Assembly: GCA_029891385.1 (NCBI GenBank)
Contig: CM057228.1
Location: 81,952,964 to 82,016,963, forward strand
Length of the DNA stretch: 64,000 bases
Source: Erythroxylum novogranatense
Taxonomy: Eukaryota; Streptophyta; Magnoliopsida; Malpighiales; Erythroxylaceae
Direction: 5' to 3'
This document shows, piece by piece, positions 38,141-49,878 of this stretch (its first letter is position 1; each line of letters starts with the position of its first letter). The position numbers and the translations under genes were made by a program. The notes below the pieces were generated by a model, which was given only the letters and a program-made list of their open reading frames with translations, made no database searches and was not told the DNA's origin.

Positions 38141-39105
38141 ATTCCAATTGAACAATTGGTTATCAATCTTAGTGCCTTTGAAAATTCTATGATCCTTTTA
38201 GACTAAATTGTATATATTAAGTAACTATGGGTCATTATGAAAAATGTAAATTCCTTCATTAATCGATGTTGAGGTTTATCTTACAATTTAACTATTTCTT
38301 CCCCGTGAAAATTTGTCCCATCATATATTGAAAAGATCTAAAATTTCTTTCCAAGTCCTATTACTAAAAGTGCATTTAAAGAATAGATGTAAAATGGATT
38401 CATCCTCTATATTGTAAAGCACAAAATTTGTTAGGAATGTTTACTTTAACTATATCTTTGGTTATTAGCTTCTTTAAAAGAACTAATTAAGGAAAGGAGG
38501 TTTTCATGAAATTGCTCTTGGCATACCAGCTTAAACCATACCACTTTTTGTAAAGGGGAATAAATAATTCTAGGCATAAATAGGTGTGTAATGACCAATC
38601 CCAACTATATCTATTTATGAATGGTTCAACCTTAGTTTAGTAAAGAAAAGATGCTCTAAGATAATCATAATTATGTAGGAGAAAAAGAGCTCCATTTTAT
38701 GTCAATTTTCAAACCAAATGTTAATCTTTTTACCATTCACCACTATGCATTTTAATTCTTTCTTGACTAGATATCTTAGTCCCATCACCTTCTTGAAATT
38801 CAATGAATGGTTGTATTTAGGCTACACTTTCCATAAACTAGCATCTTTAAGGTAGTTCAGTCTACATAATCCATAAACCAGAATCCTTAAGGAAATAATC
38901 ATGAATCCATCTTACCTAAATCGATTGTTGACCATCAAGGAGTCTCTAAATCCTTTTAAGCATCATAACCTTATTAATTACGCTCAAGGATTTAGCCTCC
39001 AACCCTCTTTAGTTTTTAGGATAACATAAACAAGATTGTTCAACCTTGGCATTAGACAAATTATATTCCTTGCTTTTCCATAAAAAGTTCCTCATCAACC
39101 TTTCC
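38140..39105 (-). pseudogene. LINE 3'-half fragment with zinc-binding RT-associated domain
   Basis: On the minus strand, around 38330-38450, a degenerate zf-RVT domain is seen: NIEDESILHLFFKCTFSNRT, with the Cys and His spacing of plant LINE ORF2 C-termini. Upstream in the element (about 38640-39100) frames resemble the post-RT region, including FNKVMGL-type and GFWFMDYV-type stretches in several frames. Stops are frequent and no single long frame remains. It is an old fragment, not the same segment as the RT fragment at 19177-19870. Confidence 0.6.
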
Positions 39106-39189
39106 AATGTTTTTTTTTATTTTGGTTGCCAACGAGGTATTTTAGGAGGATCTTAATTATGGGAAAACATCTTTAAATCATTCACTTTT

Positions 39190-39345
39190 AAATTAATCCT
39201 CACTTGAGTTGGGTAGGTTCCTTGTGGGAGATAAAGCTCTGGCCTCAAGTTTTAAACGATTGCATACATGAGGGCGGTTCGAACCCGTGATCTCACTTAA
39301 ACTAGGAAAGCTCCTTACTAACTCACCTGCACCACCTTGAGATTA
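39190..39345 (-). repeat. tRNA-derived SINE-like sequence
   Basis: On the minus strand a B-box (GGTTCGAACCG) stands about 40 bases after a GTGCAGGTGAGTTAGTAAGG stretch that resembles an A-box. It lies upstream of the BAHD pseudogene. I found no clear target duplication, so the limits are approximate. Confidence 0.45.
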
Positions 39346-39572
39346 ATAAGATACTATCTTTGATCTACCCATGCGATGTCATGCACTAATTGTCTTTGTT
39401 TTTTTTCAAAAATGATATATCATACCAAAATTGCCACTTATATTTAAAACATCATTCGCTGATCAATGTACGCAGACAGGGTCAAAACGATCCCATCGAT
39501 TTAGGTGTTGCACAGAATAGCTGACATATTTGTAAGCCAAAGCTCTTTCTAGTCTTCTTTGCCAAACAGAAA

Positions 39573-40358
39573 ATGAAGTTTCTTGCAGAGAAGATATCCA
39601 AAAGTATTGTGAAACCAAGTGTCCCAACGCCTAACAATCTTCGCCATTGTTAGTTCTCTTCTCTTGATCAAATCATGGTCCGTCCTCCTCTACCTAAGAA
39701 ACTCCAGTATCATCACCAATACAGAAAGATGCCAAAGGATTAAGAAATCCTTGTCTCAGACATTGACGCTCTTTTACCCTTTTGCAGGATGTGTAGTGGG
39801 GTAACTCCCACATAGAGTGCAACGACGAGGGCGTGCCTTTTGTGAAAGCTAATGCCAAAGTAACACTCACCAAGATTCTCCAAGATTCATATTTCCATGA
39901 TCTTGACATTTTGCTTCCATTCGAAGTTACGGATCCTACTGATGTGATTGTTTTTGTACAAGTCACTTACTTGGAATGTGGTGGAATGGCCCTTGGGTTT
40001 GGTATATCACACAAGATTGCAGATGGTTTATCAGGAGTTGTATTCCTCAGAACTTGGGCTGCTATGGCCTGTGGGGATAGCAATATAAACGTTCCTCTCT
40101 TTGATGCAGCCGAGCACTTTCCAACGGTTAACTTATCTGACTTTGACCCTTGCTTTAAGCTTGTCAAAGATGATAAATGTAGTATTGTCGCAAGGAAGTT
40201 TTTGTTTAACGCATCTAGTATAGAAGCTCTCAGAGAAAGATATGTTGATAATAAATGGATAAAACCAACACGAATTGAGACCTTAACAGCTTTTTCTTAA
40301 GGTAGGATCAAGGCAGCAAATCAACTAATAGCCAATGATGTTAGAGTTTGCTCTGTAA
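39573..40358 (+). pseudogene. BAHD acyltransferase pseudogene 2, truncated by Copia-2
   Basis: The start ATG at 39573 opens MKFLAEKISKSIVKPSVPTP, a normal BAHD N-terminus, but a TAG soon ends this frame (about 39651). BAHD-like residues then appear in other frames (SLLDQIMVRPPLP; later ECNDEGVPFVKA). From 39833 one frame runs on with the catalytic HxxxD as SHKIADGLSG up to a TAA near 40299, then continues past the stop until 40358, where a copia LTR begins. The C-terminal half, including DFGWG, is not present in the window. Family function: transfer of acyl groups from CoA in the cytosol; substrate unknown. With pseudogene 1 it suggests a former tandem cluster. Confidence 0.88.
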
Positions 40359-40920
40359 TGTTGTGCGGAAACGTTAATAAATTCGAAGTGAAAAATAAAC
40401 AACAATAAGAACACCAAAATTTTTATACTAGTTCGGCAATGGCTACGTCCAGTTTAGAGATGACTAAGTATTTCACTATAATTAATGAGAGTATACAATA
40501 ATGTTTATCGCTCAATTTTTCAAAGACCCAAATTAACTCAAGCTCACACACTCTTACTAAAAAAGAGAAAACAACAAAATAAATAAATAATTTTTTTTCT
40601 TTTCTCTCTCCCTCCAGAACTACTCTCTCATTTCTCTCTCTTATTTTGCTCTCTCTCACACTAGAGACTCTGCTCTCTTTTTCTGTAGAAAATTTCTGCT
40701 TTTCTTCTCTCCTCCTTCTCTTTCGTAGTTGTGGCTTCTCTTTATAGAGAATTTAATGGGTGTGAAAGCCTCCAGCTGCACCATCGAAATCTATGAAAAA
40801 AAAGCCTCCATTGTTGAGTCAACAATCACAAAAAAAAGTTTCAATTTTTAACTTTAAGAAGGCAAGATTTCTGACTTTGCAAGCTTCCATTTCCGACTTT
40901 CTTTGAGACAATATTCAACA
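40359..40920 (-). repeat. 3' LTR of Copia-2 with adjoining polypurine tract
   Basis: A 562-bp LTR with TG...CA ends (minus TGTTGAATATTGTC to CGCACAACA). Directly upstream on the minus strand, at 40921-40935, is CCAAGGTGGAGAT, a polypurine tract of the common copia form. Confidence 0.85.
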
Positions 40921-40989
40921 ATCTCCACCTTGGCTCAAATCCTCAAAGTAGAATTCTCAATGGTCGTCTCCCAATCCCCTATGGGGCAA

Positions 40990-42796
40990 TCAACAAATTT
41001 TACAAATGTCAATCAAGTCTAAGCAATGCTTAAACTTGAGTAACGAAACTGGTTTTGTCAACATATCAGCAGGATTGTCGGCAGTCCCAATCTTTTGAAG
41101 AAGAATATCTCCCTTATCAATAATCTCATGAACAAAATGGAACCTCACATCAATGTGTTTTGTACGTGCATGATGAACTTGATTCTTTGCTAAATAAATA
41201 GCGCTCTGACTGTCGCAATGAACATCCACATGTTCCTGATAGACCCCTAAGTCATCAAGCAACCCTTGAAACCAGATGGCTTCTTTAATAGCTTCTGTTA
41301 CTACCATGTATTCTGCCTCAGTAGTTGATAAAGCAACTGTAGATTGCAAAGTTGATCTCCAACTTACTAGACCTCCAGTAAGAGTGAACACAAAACCTGT
41401 AGTGGACCTACGCTTGTCCAAATCACCTGCGTAATCAGAATCTACATATCCAACAACATATTTACCATTAACTTCATCTTGTTGAAATAATAAACCAACA
41501 TCCATAGTACCCAGAATATACCGTAGAATCCATTTCACAATTTTCCAATGCCCTTTTCCTGGATTATGCATATATCTACTGACAATACTAACAGCTTGTG
41601 AAATATCAGGCCTAGTACACACCATAGCATACATCAAACTACCAACAGCACTTGCATATGGAATTTTAACCAAGTAATGACTCTCCTCATCTGTGTTAGG
41701 AGACATAGAAGCACTAAGTTTGAAATGAGGAGCAAGAGGTGTACTAACTGGTTTTGAATTTTCATTCATCCCAAAACGTTGTAGTACCTTCTTCAAATAC
41801 TTCTTTTGACACAGGCCAATCTTGCCTTTTTCTCTATCTCTTTTAATTTCCATACCTAGTATCTTTCGAGCTTCTCCTAAGTCCTTCATCTCAAATTCAT
41901 TACTCAGTTGAGTCTTCAATCTTTCAATCTCCACTGTGCTTTTACATGCTATAAGCATATCATCAACATATAAAAGCAAATAAATAAAGGTTCCATCTTG
42001 TAGCTTGCGGAAGTATACACAATGATCATAATGACTTCTTGTGTACTTCTGCTCGATCATAAACCTATCAAATCACTTGTACCATTGTCTTGGAGACTGC
42101 TTCAAACCATACAATGATTTTTGCAATTTGCAAACCCAATTTTCTTTGCTAACAATCGTAAACCCTTCTGGCTGAGATATAAAAATATCTTCCTCCAAAT
42201 CACCATGTAAAAAAGTCGTCTTAACATCAAGTTGAGCTAACTCAGGGTCAAACTACACAACCAAAGCCAACAAAATACGAATGGAAGAATGTTTTACTAT
42301 AGGAGAGAATACCTCATTGTAGTCAATGCCTTCCTTCTGAGCATAGCCTTTAGCTACTAATCTGGTTTTGAATTTTACATTATCTTTTTCCTAAAGATTC
42401 CATCTTCTTAGCATATAACCATTTAAAACCAATTTCCTTCTTGCCTTTTGGTAACTGAACCAGCTTCCAAGTCTTATTTTTCTGAAGAGATTTCATCACC
42501 TCATCCATAGATTTCTTCCACTCCACGCTTTCTGAACTCCTGATAGCTTCTTTGTAGGTGGATGGAATATCATCTTCAATAACTGGAAGTGCATATGCCA
42601 CAATATCAGTAAACCGAGCAGGCTTTCGTATTTCCCTTCTTGATCTTCTGGTTGCAATAGAATCTTGTTGTTGTGGTGGTTCTTGGGTAGGTTCCTCCTC
42701 TTCATTATCCTCGTTCTCATCATCACAATCAACTGTAGGAGTAGTATCTGTAACATCAGACCTTACTGGATCAATTGGGCTCTTCAGTAACTCCAC
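40990..42796 (-). pseudogene. Copia-2 reverse transcriptase and RNase H
   Basis: The frame 42060 back to 40990 (356 codons) is open. It has the RT catalytic box LLLYVDDML, then ILGMEIKRDR, then the RNase H domain with YVDSDYAGDLDKRRSTTG, STTEAEYM and HARTKHIDVR, up to the normal C-terminus. The N-terminal RT part lies at 42796-42380 and beyond (KKNKTWKLVQLPKGKKEIG). Between the two a TGA at about 42061-42065 replaces an expected Arg codon after SPRQWYK, and further stops and a frameshift occur (near 42254 and 42392). The C-terminal part is well preserved, so decay is moderate. Confidence 0.92.
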
Positions 42797-43977
42797 CTAC
42801 TTGGAACTACTCATGGTCTTGGTCGCTTCAATTTCTCCTTCATGCTTCTTCTGATTAACCATAGTAGTCTCATCAAAAGTCACATCTCTGCTTACAACAA
42901 ATTTCTTCTCATCTGGACACCAAAGTCGGTATCCCTTCACACCAGTGCTAAAGCCCATAAATAGAGCTCTCCTTGCTCTTAGATCCAACTTGTTTTCCCT
43001 GACATGATAGTAAGCAGGACAACCAAATATGTGTAAATACTTGTAATCAATACAAGGTTTACCAGACCATACCTCCATGGGTGTTTTGTCGTTTTTTACA
43101 GTAGTAGGCAACCGATTAATAATATGGCTTGCATAAGTAATTACCTCAGCCCAAAACACCTTGCCTAAACCAGCATTAGACAACATACACTGAATTTTCT
43201 CAAGTAAAGTACGGTTCATACGCTCTGCCACCCCATTCTGTTGTGGTGTCTCCCTAATCGTGAAATGCCTCACAATACCCTCATCTTGACAGACTTCCAA
43301 AAAAGGATTTGACTTATATTCACCACCATTATTTGATCTGAGAGTCTTGATCTTTCGACCGGTTTGCATTTCAATCATCTTTTTCCACTTCAAGAATATC
43401 TTTAAGACTTCATCTTTATGCTTCATGGTGTACACCCATACTCTTCTAGATAAGTCATCAATAAAAGAGACAAAATAATGGCTACCTCCCCAAGATGCAT
43501 TCTTGAAAGGTCCCCAAACATCAATATGAACATAATCTAGAATGCCTTTAGTATGGTGAATAGCAGTACCAAATTTCAATCTAGTTTGCTTACCCAGTAC
43601 ATAATGTTCACAAAATTCCAATTTACATACCTTTGTCCTTTCAATAAGCCTTGCTTCACTAATCCTTGCAATGCTTTTTCACCAGCATGCCCAAGACGCA
43701 TATGCCATAACCTTGTAGTGTCTGAGCTATCTACATTGACACCTTCATTGATAGCTACTCCACCAGTAACTGTACTCCCCTGGAAAAAATACAAGTTATT
43801 TCGTCTTGTACCTTTCATCACCATAAGTGCCCCGTACACAACTTTAAGAACTCCACCCTCTATGGTGATCTTGATACCCTTGGATTCCAATGCTCCTAAT
43901 GAGATAAGATTTTTCTTCATATCCGGTACATACCGAACATCACTCAATTCTCTGATTGTTCCATCGTGCATCTTCAA
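42797..43977 (-). pseudogene. Copia-2 integrase with GAG-pre-integrase domain
   Basis: From 43977 the frame gives the region after the protease and the pre-integrase box (LWHMRLGHAGEKAL), then shifts frame near 43620 into the integrase core: HIDVWGPF (first Asp), TLRSNNGGEY, then TPQQNGVAERMNRTL (Glu kept). The second catalytic Asp is replaced by Asn (SNNGG instead of SDNGG), which should inactivate the enzyme. The C-terminal part has GYRLWCPDEKKFVVSRDVTFDE in sense. A TAG at about 42797 separates it from the linker to RT. Confidence 0.9.
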
Positions 43978-43995
43978 ACAGATTTTTCCTATGCC

Positions 43996-44815
43996 TTATG
44001 TTTTGTAGGCATTATTATTTCCCAACAAAACAACTCCACCATCCAGCTCCTGGAAGCTAGAGAGCCATTCCCGAATGGGACACATATGATAAGTGCAACC
44101 TGAATCCAAAATCCACTCCTTGAAGTGACCATCAACAGATGAACTAGTCAAAGCAAACTCGAAATCATCATCTCCAAATTTTGCAACGTTTGCTACAAAA
44201 CCCACTTTCTCCTTTTCTTTGTTCTTCAATTTGGGGCAGTCTTTCTTCCAATGACCCTTTTGACGACAAAAGGCGCATTCATCTTTAGCAAGAAACTTCC
44301 CTTGTGACTTTGAACGAGATTTTCCCCGCTTCACATGCTTCCTTTCCTTTGTTCGTCCCCTTGTAGTGAGTGCCTCAGTTTGTGAATTGTGAGTATTCAG
44401 TTCCTTCTTACGAAACTCATGATTCACCAATGCCACAGAAACCTCATCAAGTTTCACCTCAGATTTTCCGTACAACAAAGTAGTTGTCAGATGATCATAA
44501 TTATCAGGCAATGAATTTAACAAGCATAGTGCCTTATCCTCGTCAAGAATTTTCACATCAAGGTTTGCTAAATCAGCAGGTATTTTATTATAATCATTTA
44601 GGTGTTCATGCATAGAAATACATGGACGATATTGAAATAAAAAAAGTCGCTTCTTCAAGAAGAGTCAATTTTTTGCGCTCTTGTTCATATACTTTTCCTC
44701 CAATTTCGTCCATAACTCCTTACCAGAAGTTTCCGTCATATAAGGATATTTCATCTCCTTATCAAGGAATGATCAAATAGAGGCACAAGCATGGAGATTA
44801 ATTCGCATCCACTAC
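43996..44815 (-). pseudogene. Copia-2 gag and protease
   Basis: The frame 44658 back to 43996 has gag sequence (MHEHLNDYNKIPADLANLD), a basic linker, an intact nucleocapsid zinc knuckle CAFCRQKGHWKKDC, and the aspartic protease active site WILDSGCTYHMCP with catalytic D-S-G. Further gag (KELWTKLEEKYMNKS) continues in frame beyond a stop near 44668 up to about 44815, where homology ends and unrelated repeat sequence begins. The first 60-80 residues of gag are therefore missing. A stop near 43995 separates it from the pre-integrase part. Confidence 0.88.
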
Positions 44816-44829
44816 TTAGAAACAACAAA

Positions 44830-45490
44830 ACCTTGAGGGATCGCGAGTTCGATTCTCAAAGAGGACAATACTGATTAAGGTTGGATGTCGCAGTATAACC
44901 CACAAACACACGCCGGAGTATAACCCCCAAACACCTACAGGTGGGGTGTGGGGTCCAACAGATTTACTATACACTTACCTTGGATCTAAACCTCCTCTTC
45001 CTTTTTCCTTCTCAAACAAACTCCAAAATCTCTCTTGAAAGCTTAGAAAAATCAAGACCTAACCTTTGCTTTCTTTCTTCTTTCTCTTTTTCCTCCACCG
45101 AATCTCACTCTTTTTCTTCAAAATTGCGTTCCTTTCTTTCCAACATATGACAAACATGGCTTTTGTTTCTTTATTTCCTTTTAATGAACCTAAAAAGACC
45201 CATCTAACCCTCCTTGTAAGCCTTATACCTTTTAACCTTAATTGATCTTCCCATTTTGCACTTATACAATCTTATTCCTTCAATTTAACTAACACCATAC
45301 AATACTCTAACTTAATCTTAATTTCTCCATTTAATAACTTCAAATTCCATTAATCTAAACAATAAAATCCTCCAACCATTTTACATGCTAATTAAAGTCT
45401 AACCAAAAACAATTAATCAATCAAAACCTCGAAAATAAATTGAAATCATGCTTATTCAATAAGAAAAGAATTTGGGGGCCAACACATGGA
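44830..45490. repeat. Unassigned repeat block, possibly LTR and SINE pieces
   Basis: Starts with a tRNA-B-box-like GAGTTCGATTCTC near 44850, then a short tandem pattern (AGTATAACCCACAAACACAC and a variant). From about 44955 to 45484 comes a C/T-rich stretch whose composition resembles part of the LTRs at 20120-29058 and which ends GGGGGCCAACA. I cannot set firm limits or find a convincing target duplication. Confidence 0.35.
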
Positions 45491-45699
45491 GCACTACAAG
45501 TTTATAGTGAAGTGAAAACATTTTAAATAGGAAACGAAAAATGTAAAAATAATAGCCAATCATCCCAACAATGTAAGTCAAAAAGTGTTTAAAGAGCTCA
45601 TTTCTTATTGGAATCACCCAAATATGAAGGCATGGAAATTATTAGTACTTGTTGCAAATTAGTTTCATGATATGTAATTAATTTATTGTTTTAATATAT
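45491..45699. other. Unassigned; weak plus-strand transposase-like reading
   Basis: A short plus-strand reading near 45580-45640 (FKELISYWNHPNMKAWK) faintly recalls a plant CACTA-associated transposase motif, but it is too short and no ends are seen. Confidence 0.15.
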
Positions 45700-47493
45700 A
45701 GAAAATTGCTGAAAAAAATGAATTAGAAAACAAAACTAAAATGAACACATTTGGTCTTAAAAGATATGCAAATATTTATACTATATAATTTAAGGTTCCG
45801 ATTATGCATCTCATATATAATAACGAACCCTAAAAAACCAGATCAACTCATGTATATAGATATAGAAAACAAAAACATAAAATATAAGATGTTTTCATAC
45901 CTTTCCAACAATCTCCTTTGTTATTTAATCTTCTCCACATTGGATTATCATAAACCACAACGATCAACGTAGACCCTCTCTAATGAAAATCCACACGAAG
46001 ATAGAATGATAAAATCTCACTAGGAGATGGCTAGAATTCTTTATTTGTGTTAGCAAAGACAAGAACTCTTGCGAGAGCTAGAGAGAAAAAAGTGTGTGTG
46101 TAAGAAAGAATATTTCTTTATTTTGTGTCCTATACAAGATGAACGGAAATCTACATCATTTGGACTTCCATAACCCTCATCACTAATAGAGAGTTATGAG
46201 AAGTTAATGGTCATGAATAGCATGCATTAATGGAAGTTATGGAAAATTAATGACCATGAATAGCATACATTAATGGAAGTTTGAGAAGTTAATGATCATG
46301 AATATCATGCCTTATTGGAAGTTTGGGAAGTTAATGGCTAAATTGGCAGCCAACAACACTTTTTTCTAATCCATTCCATGCAACATTTTCTACCATGATC
46401 ACATCGTGATATAATACCGAAACACTCTCTCATATCTTGAATCACCATTCAAGACTATTTTACTCATCCTTCGGATCTCCTATATGTATGACCCATTAGG
46501 TTCTCGGTTATGTTGGTCACTTTAATTATCACTTAATTCAAGTAAGTCAAAAACGGTATCTAGAACATGTCATGACCCCCAATTAACCGAAAAGTCAGTG
46601 GTTTGACTACTTCCAGACGTAATGTTGCTAAGTGATTTGTCCTTTCACGATCTATATCTCACTTAGTTCAAAGTATGGTCAAAATATCAACTCCCACTAG
46701 ACTGACTATGTCACATCTAGTCCAAGTGATATTAGATCTTGTCCTAAGAATCTCATTACTCTATGTATCATTGAAGACTATCTTCATGATACATATCTGC
46801 TCTGGCTGGAGACTCCTGAGTAATGACCCCGACAAGAGGCTATGAATATCATCTCCTTCTATTAGGAGTGGTGAATTCAGGATTCATTGGCTACTCAATT
46901 ATCTCCGAATACCTCAAGTTGTACCCAATCACCACCTTTGAGTAACCTTTGAAAGGAATCAATGAATGGAGTGAAAGTACAGGATCAGTATCCAAGATAT
47001 CCTTGAGCACCTCAAGTTAAAGAATACTTGCACCATTACTATGATGATACTATCATCAACAGTGGAATAGAATATCCATATGATTGTCTCATAGTAGGTC
47101 AATCCAATGTACTTAGTACCCTTAGTAAGCATCTATATGTTAACTTTAAACAACTCGTATCTACAACTTATGAGATCTGCTGCTTGATCCAATCAAGGAG
47201 TATAACATGTGTTAGTCTATTTGAAATAATGATATCCCATCTGATTAATCTTATGATTAGGGAAAGTTTAGATATTAACATAATTACATATGATAGGAAT
47301 CTCATTTTCATGATCTTATCATGATTTGCTCCATTTTATGTTTTGTATCAAGGACTTCACTAAATCAATTTAAGATCAACGTCAAATCCATAAATGTATG
47401 AATATCGAAATAATGAAAAATGTCTTTATTAATAATAAAATGATTTGTACAATAAGTGTTAAAGGTGATTGCCTTTAGAGCACTTTTCTAACA
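45700..47493 (-). repeat. 3' LTR of Copia-3
   Basis: The upstream end is clear: minus TGTTAGAAAAGTGCTCTAAA at 47493, next to the polypurine tract. The far end near 45700 is a guess from comparison with the related solo LTR at 32762-34602 (1841 bp). Shared stretches include the GATTGCCTTTAG end and the CATGACCCCCAATT region. Confidence 0.7.
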
Positions 47494-47513
47494 AACTACC
47501 ACTTACACTAAAG

Positions 47514-49080
47514 TCAATCGCCTTGATATCTAATACCATAGGTGTTTACATGTGACATAAAACTCTTTTGGAAAATAGGCTTAGTCAACAAATCAATTAT
47601 ATTCTGATAAGTAAGAACTCTCTCTATCTTGACATCATTTCTACTAATGATCTCTCTAATCAAATGGTAGTGCCTGAATACATGTTTGGACTTCTGATGA
47701 GACCTCAATTCCTTCGCCTGTGTTGTAGCCCCATTGTTGTCACAATACAACTACACTGGGTCAGCGATGCTCAGAACCACACCAAGTTTTATGATGAATT
47801 TCTTGATCCAAACTGCTTCCTTTACCGCTTCTGAAGCTGCAATGTAATCCGCCTCTGTCGTTGAATCTACAATCGTCTCTTGTTTGGAACTTTTCCAATT
47901 GACTGTACCACCATTCAATGTGAACACATATCTGGATTGGGATCTGAAGTCATCCATATTGGACTGGAAACTAGCTTTAGTTTACCCGCTTACCATAAGA
48001 TCACTTTCTCTATATACCAAGAATACATCCTTATTCTTCTCAAGTACTTAAGGATATTCTTGACAGCCACCCAATGACCCTCACTAGGGTTCAACTGGTA
48101 TCTGCTTGTAACATTTATAGCATATAATACATCCTTATATTTCGGTTATAGGATCAATCATGTAGGCTATATTATATACTAGACTAACCTCTCTTGGACT
48201 GCTCCATGTTAAACCTCTTTAGCATCTTGTCTATGTGTGTAAACTGAGAAAGACCAAGCAACCTCTTAGATCCATCTCTATAGATCCTTATCTCCAAAAT
48301 ATAAGTTGCTTCTCCAAGATCTTCATAGAGAAGTTCTTAGCTAACCAAATTTTGACTGATTACAAAGCAGAGACATCGTTTCCTCTTAGCAATATGTCAT
48401 CTACATTTAGTATAAGGAACATGATTGCTCTCCCACTAATCTTCTTATACATATACGACTCATCTAGATTTTGTGAGAAACCAAACTCTTTGATTATCTC
48501 ATCAAATTAGATACTCCAACTCCTGGATGTTTGCTTCAATCCATAAATGGATTTATAAAGCTTGCTTACCTTTTCTCCATTGATGGATATGAAACCATCA
48601 GGTTGTGTCATATACACATCTTTGATTAGCTTGTCATTAAGGAAAGTCTTCTTTACATCTATTTGTCATTTCTCATAATCATAATGAGCGGAAATGGCTA
48701 GGAGTATCCTAATGAATTTAAGCATAGCTATTGGGCTAAACGTTTCATCATAGTCAACACCTTACCTTTGATGATAACCTTTAGCTACAAGCCTTGTCTT
48801 ATAGGTAACTACATTACCCTCCATGTCAGTTTTCTTCTTGAAAACCCATTTGTAGCCTTTGGGTTTTATCCCTTCGGGTGGGTTAACCAAATTCCATACT
48901 TGGTTTTCATACATAGAATCTATTTCAGATTTCATAGTTTGAAGCCATTTGTTAGATTCTAAACTCTTCAGAGTCTCTTCATAGGTAGTAGGCTCATCAT
49001 CATCTATAAGCAATATTTCGTTATGTTTACTTATGAGAAATCCGTATCTCTCATGAATATAACGTATCCTACCTTACCTA
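47514..49080 (-). pseudogene. Copia-3 reverse transcriptase and RNase H
   Basis: RT begins at 49013 (TYEETLKSLESNKWLQTMK, then KGYKWVFKKKTDMEGNVVTY). The catalytic box near 48385 reads NVDDIL, so the first residue Tyr is Asn. RNase H follows with SRYVFTLNGGTVNWKSSKQ, STTEADYIA and, after a stop at about 47751, YCDNNGATTQAKE up to the normal end of pol at 47514. Stops and frameshifts lie between 48000 and 48760. The Tyr change would by itself weaken polymerase activity. Confidence 0.85.
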
Positions 49081-49329
49081 CGAACTTCTTGTATGTCAGA
49101 AGGTTGAACTATTGTTTCATCTTCATAAACAATAGTCTTGGGTCTAGGTAGTTGATCTACATCTGTTCAAGTTCAATTTTTCTCCCATTATCTTAGCTTA
49201 GAAGAAACTCTTTCTCTAAAAAGATAGCATGTTTTGAAACAAACACTTTTTGTTACAAAACATTGTAGAACTAATATCCTATAATTTCTTCAGGATATCC
49301 TACAAACAAACACTTATTAGATTTAGCTT

Positions 49330-49870
49330 TAAGCTTATCTGACTAAATTTGCTTCATATAAGCAGCACAACCCCAAACTTTTATATGAGAAATATAGGAT
49401 TTCTTATTAGTCCATATCTCATATGGAGCAATATCAACTGACTTGGATAGGACTCTGTTTAATACATAAACAAAAGTTTCGAGCGGATACCCTAAAAAAG
49501 ATTTTGGTAAATCCACTAAACCCATCACAAACCTCACCATGTCTAATAAGGTTCAGTTTCTTCTCTGAGTCACACCATTGTATTGTGGCTTGTAAGGTGG
49601 ATTCCATTGGGACAATATTCCATTATCCCTGAGATAATCCAAAAACTCTTGGCTAAAGTATTATCCACCTCGATCCGATCGAAGTGATTTAATACTTCTC
49701 CCAGGTTGTTTCTCAACTTCATTTATGAATTCTTTAAACCTTTCAAAGGCTTCAGAATTGTTTCTATTAAGATATACATACCTATACAAAGAATGATTAT
49801 CGATAAAGATAATGAAGTATACAAAACCACCTTTGGCATGTATGGACATCAGACCACATACATCAGTATG
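49330..49870 (-). pseudogene. Copia-3 integrase fragment
   Basis: The core is seen as MSIHAKGGFVYFIIFIDNHS (49849 back to 49661) ending in LRSDRGG with the second catalytic Asp, then, after a break, QYNGVTQRRN near 49570, where the catalytic Glu is replaced by Gln, then LLDMVRFVMGLVDLPKSFLG and the C-terminal part to about 49343. The first Asp lies in a frame-shifted stretch near 49860. The GAG-pre-integrase and protease regions that should precede it are absent: gag text runs directly into integrase text at about 49870-49880, so an internal deletion has joined them. Confidence 0.85.
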
Positions 49871-49878
49871 TATTAGGT

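Larger units (their letters stand above)
40359..44830 (-). mobile_element. Copia-2: decayed Ty1/copia (Tork-like) element, 5' end lost
   Basis: Minus-strand order: gag with zinc knuckle, protease, integrase, RT, RNase H, polypurine tract, 3' LTR (40359-40920). The 5' LTR and gag start are missing to the right of about 44815, where other repeats begin. It entered the BAHD pseudogene 2; the base run before the LTR is TGTAA, whose partner cannot be checked. Several stops and frameshifts interrupt the polyprotein. The Tork assignment rests on general protein similarity. Confidence 0.88.

Noticed and set aside
39190..39345. A true tRNA gene at the B-box-like sequence
   Set aside because: No cloverleaf can be drawn and the A-box is weak; a SINE remnant is the better reading.
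44788..45490. CATGGAG at 44788 and 45485 as a target duplication of a solo LTR
   Set aside because: The left copy is inside Copia-2 gag and the sequence after it still reads as gag; no TG end follows it.
45580..45640. Short reading like a CACTA-type transposase motif
   Set aside because: About 20 residues only, no CACTA ends and no further motif.
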